A stretch of DNA of 64,000 nt from Sporosarcina beigongshangi (lineage in GTDB: Bacteria > Actinomycetota > Actinomycetes > Actinomycetales > Micrococcaceae). Made by a program: the position numbers and the translations under genes. Under the pieces are notes generated by a model. That model was not told where the DNA came from, did not search any database, and saw only the letters and a program-made list of their open reading frames with translations. Below are positions 60,220-64,000 of the stretch, piece after piece; the stretch's first letter is position 1, and each line of letters starts with the position of its first letter. The stretch covers positions 88,033 to 152,032 of the forward strand of contig NZ_JADHDY010000007.1 in NCBI RefSeq assembly GCF_016820535.1. Reading direction: 5' to 3'.

Positions 60220-62154
60220 CTACGTCAGCGCATCCATGACGGCAACACGCTCTGGCGAGTTCCAGGCACCAAAGGCCCGTGCGCCGTCACGGAACGCCTG
60301 ACCGTGCCCGGCAAAGACAACTGTTGTATCGGCCCAGTCGACGGTGACCAGCGGCTCACAGGCTTCAATGTCCATGGCACCTTCGTGCACAACAATGAGG
60401 AGTTTGACTGCCCGTGCGCCGATGACGATTCGCAAGGCCATGAGATCGGCCAGTGAGCCGCCGTCCAGCGACTGGACCCGAACTACGTGGGAAACAATGT
60501 TGCTCTCGGTGCCAAGGCCGGTCGCTTCGCTGGTGTCCAGGTCCGGCACAAAGTGAACTTCAACAGCGTCGCCAGAATCGGCGACGCGCCGGCTTGAATA
60601 TCGGAACCGGCCAAATTTGCTGCCGGCCAGGATGGCGTAATCTCGTTCTGCCCCTGATTCGAGTTCCATGGGCCCGGAAGCTACACGAGCCTGCGAACCG
60701 ACGACGATTTCCCTGCGGATGGGCGATTCGAGCTCGCTTCTCCACCGCGCGCCGGTTGATTCGATAGCCGTGACGGCCACAACCTCGTCCAGCTGGTCAT
60801 GGTCGGCAAAGATTTGTTGGTCTGCCGCCGTGTATTTCGCAAATGCATAGGAGTGCTCGGTCAGGATCTGCATGAAGCGGGTGCTTCCCAACGAGCCTTC
60901 CAGGAACCAGTTGGCACTGGAGACCTTGGAAGCTGCCTCGTCCAGGCGCAACTGCACCTGCAGTTCATTTCCGTGGGCAAAGGTACGCACTTCGTCGCAA
61001 ACAAAAGTGCAATTCTCCGTTTCGGTGAGGAATTCGCGCATGATCCCGAGCATGGCCGGCAATGCCGTCCTGGCGACGGCGCCGTGAACTCCGGCGACGC
61101 GGTATTTGGTCAAGTTGGGAACGTCCGTCGCAAACTCGATCATCGACTGATTGCTCAGCTCGTCGTCGTTCGTATAGAAGTAGTCAATGCGGCGCCCCTG
61201 TGCAAAGTACTTTCGGAGCAAGTCCTTGGGCTGTTCGACACTTTGCAGCAAGGGATTGGTGAACAGGTTGTTCCGGAAAAACGGCTTGTTGAAGTAGTAG
61301 GGAAGTTCCATTTGCGGAACTGCCAACAACAATTGGGCCTGGGGGAATCCCTGTGCGTAGTGAAGCGCGGTGCTGCCACCTTTAGAGGCACCGAACAGCA
61401 GAATCTTGGATTGCTCGATGGAGTGCTTGGACCTCAAATCCTCAATCACCTGGTGAACGCGCTCGAATAGTGGACGACCGGAATTGTCCACCATCATGTA
61501 GGACCCTGCTGCCAGGTACCGGTCTTGGAAACAAACCATGAGCGTGTCACTCAAGTCAGCTTCGGTGATGTCCTTCAAATTGCTAACGGCATACGACACG
61601 CGTGCGGTGGATGGCCCGAAGCCCGGAAACGTGATGAACAATTTCGTCGGGTTTAGCGTGTTCCCGCGCAAAGAATAGAAAACGTCGCCGTGTTGAACCA
61701 CATTGTATTTCTGGTCGTACTCAGCCTGCTGGGCAGTCGTGAACGACCCCCTGCTGATGGCCAGCTTGTAGGGAACGTCAATATCCAGGCGGAAATCGGC
61801 GGCACGCTTGGAACTGACTATGATGTTGCGGTACTCCAGGGGAAAGCCTGCAGCAGGCGCCTCCACCTCGTTGCCGTATACGAGGTCCTCTCCCATGAGA
61901 AGACGGAACGGCTTGCCTTCATAAGCCTTCCACTGGCGGATCGTCAGCTTGGCATAGTACATGCCTTCCGGGAGGGTTTCCGAGGCGATGCGCCGGACAT
62001 GGTCCTCGACACCGCCGACCCGCAACAGCTTGCGAACCCCCAACCCTTCGGGCATGGCCATGGCACTGCGGGCAACAGCTTTGCCGGCCGGTGAGAACGC
62101 CGCTGATTTTCCGCGGTCCTTAATGAGCTTTTTTACATTTGCTGGCAGCACCAC
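60220..62154 (-). CDS. XcbB/CpsF-family capsular polysaccharide protein
   Basis: A 644-residue protein resembling XcbB/CpsF capsule-synthesis proteins. The central part is an alpha/beta-hydrolase-like domain: KLFITFPGFGPSTARVSYAV, then SKILLFGASKGGSTALHYAQ, with a GxSxGG nucleophile elbow (Ser in GASKGGS), and FFGHG-like VVFAGHGQAF near the end. There are no membrane segments. GTG at 62154 overlaps the upstream glycerophosphotransferase stop by one base, so the two are co-translated and likely serve the same polymer. Confidence 0.78.
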   Translation of the reverse strand: MVLPANVKKLIKDRGKSAAFSPAGKAVARSAMAMPEGLGVRKLLRVGGVEDHVRRIASETLPEGMYYAKLTIRQWKAYEGKPFRLLMGEDLVYGNEVEAPAAGFPLEYRNIIVSSKRAADFRLDIDVPYKLAISRGSFTTAQQAEYDQKYNVVQHGDVFYSLRGNTLNPTKLFITFPGFGPSTARVSYAVSNLKDITEADLSDTLMVCFQDRYLAAGSYMMVDNSGRPLFERVHQVIEDLRSKHSIEQSKILLFGASKGGSTALHYAQGFPQAQLLLAVPQMELPYYFNKPFFRNNLFTNPLLQSVEQPKDLLRKYFAQGRRIDYFYTNDDELSNQSMIEFATDVPNLTKYRVAGVHGAVARTALPAMLGIMREFLTETENCTFVCDEVRTFAHGNELQVQLRLDEAASKVSSANWFLEGSLGSTRFMQILTEHSYAFAKYTAADQQIFADHDQLDEVVAVTAIESTGARWRSELESPIRREIVVGSQARVASGPMELESGAERDYAILAGSKFGRFRYSSRRVADSGDAVEVHFVPDLDTSEATGLGTESNIVSHVVRVQSLDGGSLADLMALRIVIGARAVKLLIVVHEGAMDIEACEPLVTVDWADTTVVFAGHGQAFRDGARAFGAWNSPERVAVMDALT

Positions 62155-64000
62155 TAGAGACTCAGCATCCTTTCAACAATCTTGGCATTGATGTGTCCGG
62201 GTTCCACGCCTTCGAAGAACAACGTGCGCCGCCGCGAGTATTCTTTGTCAGGCTCCAAATACCGTTCCTGGACAATGAAATCAATGGCCTCCGTGTGCCC
62301 GTCAAAGACGGGACCCAGTCCATCGTCCCGATAGTCCAGCCGGCTTTCGTAGGGCTGGTCTTGGAAGAATTCGACGGCGTCCCACTGGTAGTAGGCGATC
62401 GGAGTTTCCACGAATGCCGCGTCCAGCACGGCCGAGCTGTAGTCCGTGAAGACAAATGCGGCAGATTCGATGGCTTGCCGGTAGCTCGAGTTTGATTGGA
62501 CAACCCGGTCGGAGAAATGGAAGAGGTTTGATCGTTTTTCAACGTTGGGATGAAGCTTTACTTCCATCGTCTTGCCAGTGCGCTTCAAGTATTCGCCCAA
62601 GCGGGTGTCCGTCAGGACAGCGTCGATGGCTTGGTAGTACGCGGATTGCGTGAATTGTTCGGTGGACAACTGGTGCAAGTTGAAGCGCCAGGTGGGCATA
62701 AACAAGATGGTGCCGCCGTCGGCCCCAGCCCGCGACAATGACTCGTACCGCGGCAGGCCGGAGTTGATCGTCTCAACGGGTGCGAGTTCGCTGAGGTAGT
62801 CCGCTTCGATCTTTCCTGTTGCCACAAAGACATCGAAGGACTTGGAAAGGATCCAGTCCCTCATGTCGTTGAGCTGTACACCGTGCTGGAGGTACACAAA
62901 CCGGGAGTTGGCGAACGATTTGCCCATGTAGTTGACGTTATAGATTTGTGACGACACAACCAGATCGGAAATCAGGAACTTTTCGTAGAACTCGGGGCTG
63001 AAGATCGGCACAAGTTTGAACCCGCGCCTGGCAAGCCTGTCCCAATCGGACGATCGCGGGTTCAGGGCAAAGTACGCCTCGGTAAAATCCGGGTGGGCAT
63101 TGACAAAATAGTCGTACAAATACTCGGCGTTGTCGTCCGCCTGCATGGGCCGGTCAAAGAAGAGGATCGTGGATCCGCGGCCGACCGGGCGACGGTAGAA
63201 ATCGTAGTTGGCTGCAACGTTGAAGCCCTCACGGTTCTCTGCGGGGAGGTACTTTTTGCCGATGGCAACGGCTTCCCCGTCAAAGTCGATCCGGTACAAC
63301 TCCAGATCCACGTCAACTGACTGCGGGTCCAGTTGATACACAAGGTATGCGTCGACGCCGGTCAGCTGCTTGTACAGGAACTCAGCCTTTTCCGCAGCAG
63401 CCAGCCATCGGAGCCATGTGCCTTCAAAGACTTGTTGCGCGTCGACCCGGGACACGAATTGGAGCAAGTCGTGCGAGAGAATGACATCTCGCAGGTGCGC
63501 CAGGCTGACCTTGGTAGATTTCTTGGTCCGCAGTCCCCGAAGGAACAACGCCATGTAGCGCAGCAGATACAGCCGCAGTTCAACGGAACTTGTTGCATAC
63601 AAAGGCAATAAGCGGCTCACTTCATCGTCGACCATGACGCCGGTGGCAGCTTTTAGGTCAGATGCCATGGAGAACCCGGTTGCCAGGGGTGCTACGGAAT
63701 CAATGGTCCAGTACAAACGGTAGGAGATGTAGAGGGCGGAACGGTCAATCGGCCCCACGGCGGCAAGAAAGTCAACCAGACGCCTCGTGTTGAATGCCAC
63801 ACCAAAGACATCGGTATCCCGCGAATAGTAGTAGTCGTGGCCCAACTTTTCCGTGTCAATTTCGGAGGGTATGGACCCGGTGTAAACCACGGGTTCAGCG
63901 AGATAGACGGCCCCTTCTCCTAACTGCGCCAACAGCGACGGCACGTAATCCACGGAGACTTCATGGGTGGCCCGCATGAACACTACGTAGTCGCTGTGCA
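62154..64000 (-). CDS. TagF-like CDP-glycerol glycerophosphotransferase (5' end beyond window)
   Basis: At least 615 residues; the frame stays open to base 64000, so the start lies outside. The C-terminal half is a CDP-glycerol:poly(glycerophosphate) glycerophosphotransferase: LFFDRPMQADDNAEYLYDY, FVYLQHGVQLNDMRDW with the catalytic His, GLPRYESL, MEVKLHPNVEK and FVFTDYSSAVLDAAFVETP. The visible N-terminal part (VVFMRATHEVSVDYVPSLL) looks like a glycosyltransferase-2-type region, so it may be a two-domain enzyme. It would build a teichoic-acid-like or phosphodiester capsule polymer with the next gene. Confidence 0.88.
   Translation of the reverse strand, partial: HSDYVVFMRATHEVSVDYVPSLLAQLGEGAVYLAEPVVYTGSIPSEIDTEKLGHDYYYSRDTDVFGVAFNTRRLVDFLAAVGPIDRSALYISYRLYWTIDSVAPLATGFSMASDLKAATGVMVDDEVSRLLPLYATSSVELRLYLLRYMALFLRGLRTKKSTKVSLAHLRDVILSHDLLQFVSRVDAQQVFEGTWLRWLAAAEKAEFLYKQLTGVDAYLVYQLDPQSVDVDLELYRIDFDGEAVAIGKKYLPAENREGFNVAANYDFYRRPVGRGSTILFFDRPMQADDNAEYLYDYFVNAHPDFTEAYFALNPRSSDWDRLARRGFKLVPIFSPEFYEKFLISDLVVSSQIYNVNYMGKSFANSRFVYLQHGVQLNDMRDWILSKSFDVFVATGKIEADYLSELAPVETINSGLPRYESLSRAGADGGTILFMPTWRFNLHQLSTEQFTQSAYYQAIDAVLTDTRLGEYLKRTGKTMEVKLHPNVEKRSNLFHFSDRVVQSNSSYRQAIESAAFVFTDYSSAVLDAAFVETPIAYYQWDAVEFFQDQPYESRLDYRDDGLGPVFDGHTEAIDFIVQERYLEPDKEYSRRRTLFFEGVEPGHINAKIVERMLSL

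Overview
This 64 kb window is GC-rich, gene-dense DNA from an actinobacterium, most likely Arthrobacter or a close relative in the Micrococcaceae. That assignment rests on the yceD-rpmF-rnc-mutM block with smc close by, the fused OleBC olefin gene, frequent GTG/TTG starts, several leaderless-type starts, and the style of the catabolic and sulfur genes. It is chromosomal, with housekeeping genes interrupted by accessory blocks. No rRNA, tRNA or CRISPR array was found.

Positions 26-14165 form a catabolic island. Four luciferase-like FMN-dependent monooxygenases, two flavin reductases, a DUF1684 protein, a polar-amino-acid-type ABC transporter with an extra orphan binding protein, an FAD/NAD(P)-binding protein (frameshifted as read) and a GNAT acetyltransferase sit together. 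The set resembles Bacillus operons that import, N-acetylate and oxidatively cleave cysteine thioethers, so sulfur salvage from an organosulfur amino acid is the best inference. A sugar-porter MFS gene (14669-16048) and a TetR/zinc-type dehydrogenase divergent pair (16247-17909) follow.

Positions 18068-33242 hold the conserved core: smc, then mutM, rnc, rpmF, a YceD-like gene and coaD, all on the minus strand. A plus-strand oleA-oleBC-oleD operon for long-chain olefin synthesis and an AbiEi/DUF559-like gene lie between mutM and smc. A 180 bp array of hairpins lies beside coaD. Positions 33392-45016 carry an aminotransferase, a spermidine-synthase-like methyltransferase, a lipoprotein, a Gfo/Idh/MocA oxidoreductase, an NfeD-like/flotillin pair, rsmD, recG, a DAK2-domain gene and thiL.

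Positions 45095-55301 are a mobile, damaged region: intact hipB with frameshifted hipA, a complete IS4-family element with inverted repeats and an 11 bp target duplication abutting a regulator stop codon, then a sulfide/persulfide detoxification island. The island has a CstR-like regulator (Cys35/Cys64, no CsoR histidine), four ATACCCC-N2-GGGGTAT operators, a 58-residue cysteine-rich protein, a CstB-like persulfide dioxygenase-rhodanese, two more rhodanese genes, a TauE/SafE exporter and a frameshifted MFS gene. It ends in a truncated DUF302 gene joined to remains of a Mu/TniA-type transposase and a TniB-like ATPase.

Positions 55456-64000 contain a methyltransferase divergent from a TetR/EamA pair across a perfect operator palindrome, a GNAT gene, small hypothetical genes, a hexapeptide acyltransferase, an XcbB/CpsF-like capsule protein and a TagF-like glycerophosphotransferase cut by the window end. 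The last three suggest the edge of a cell-surface polymer locus.

Four genes are each broken by what looks like one base gained or lost in a C or G run. This is either recent decay or a homopolymer sequencing artefact, and should be settled before those genes are called dead.
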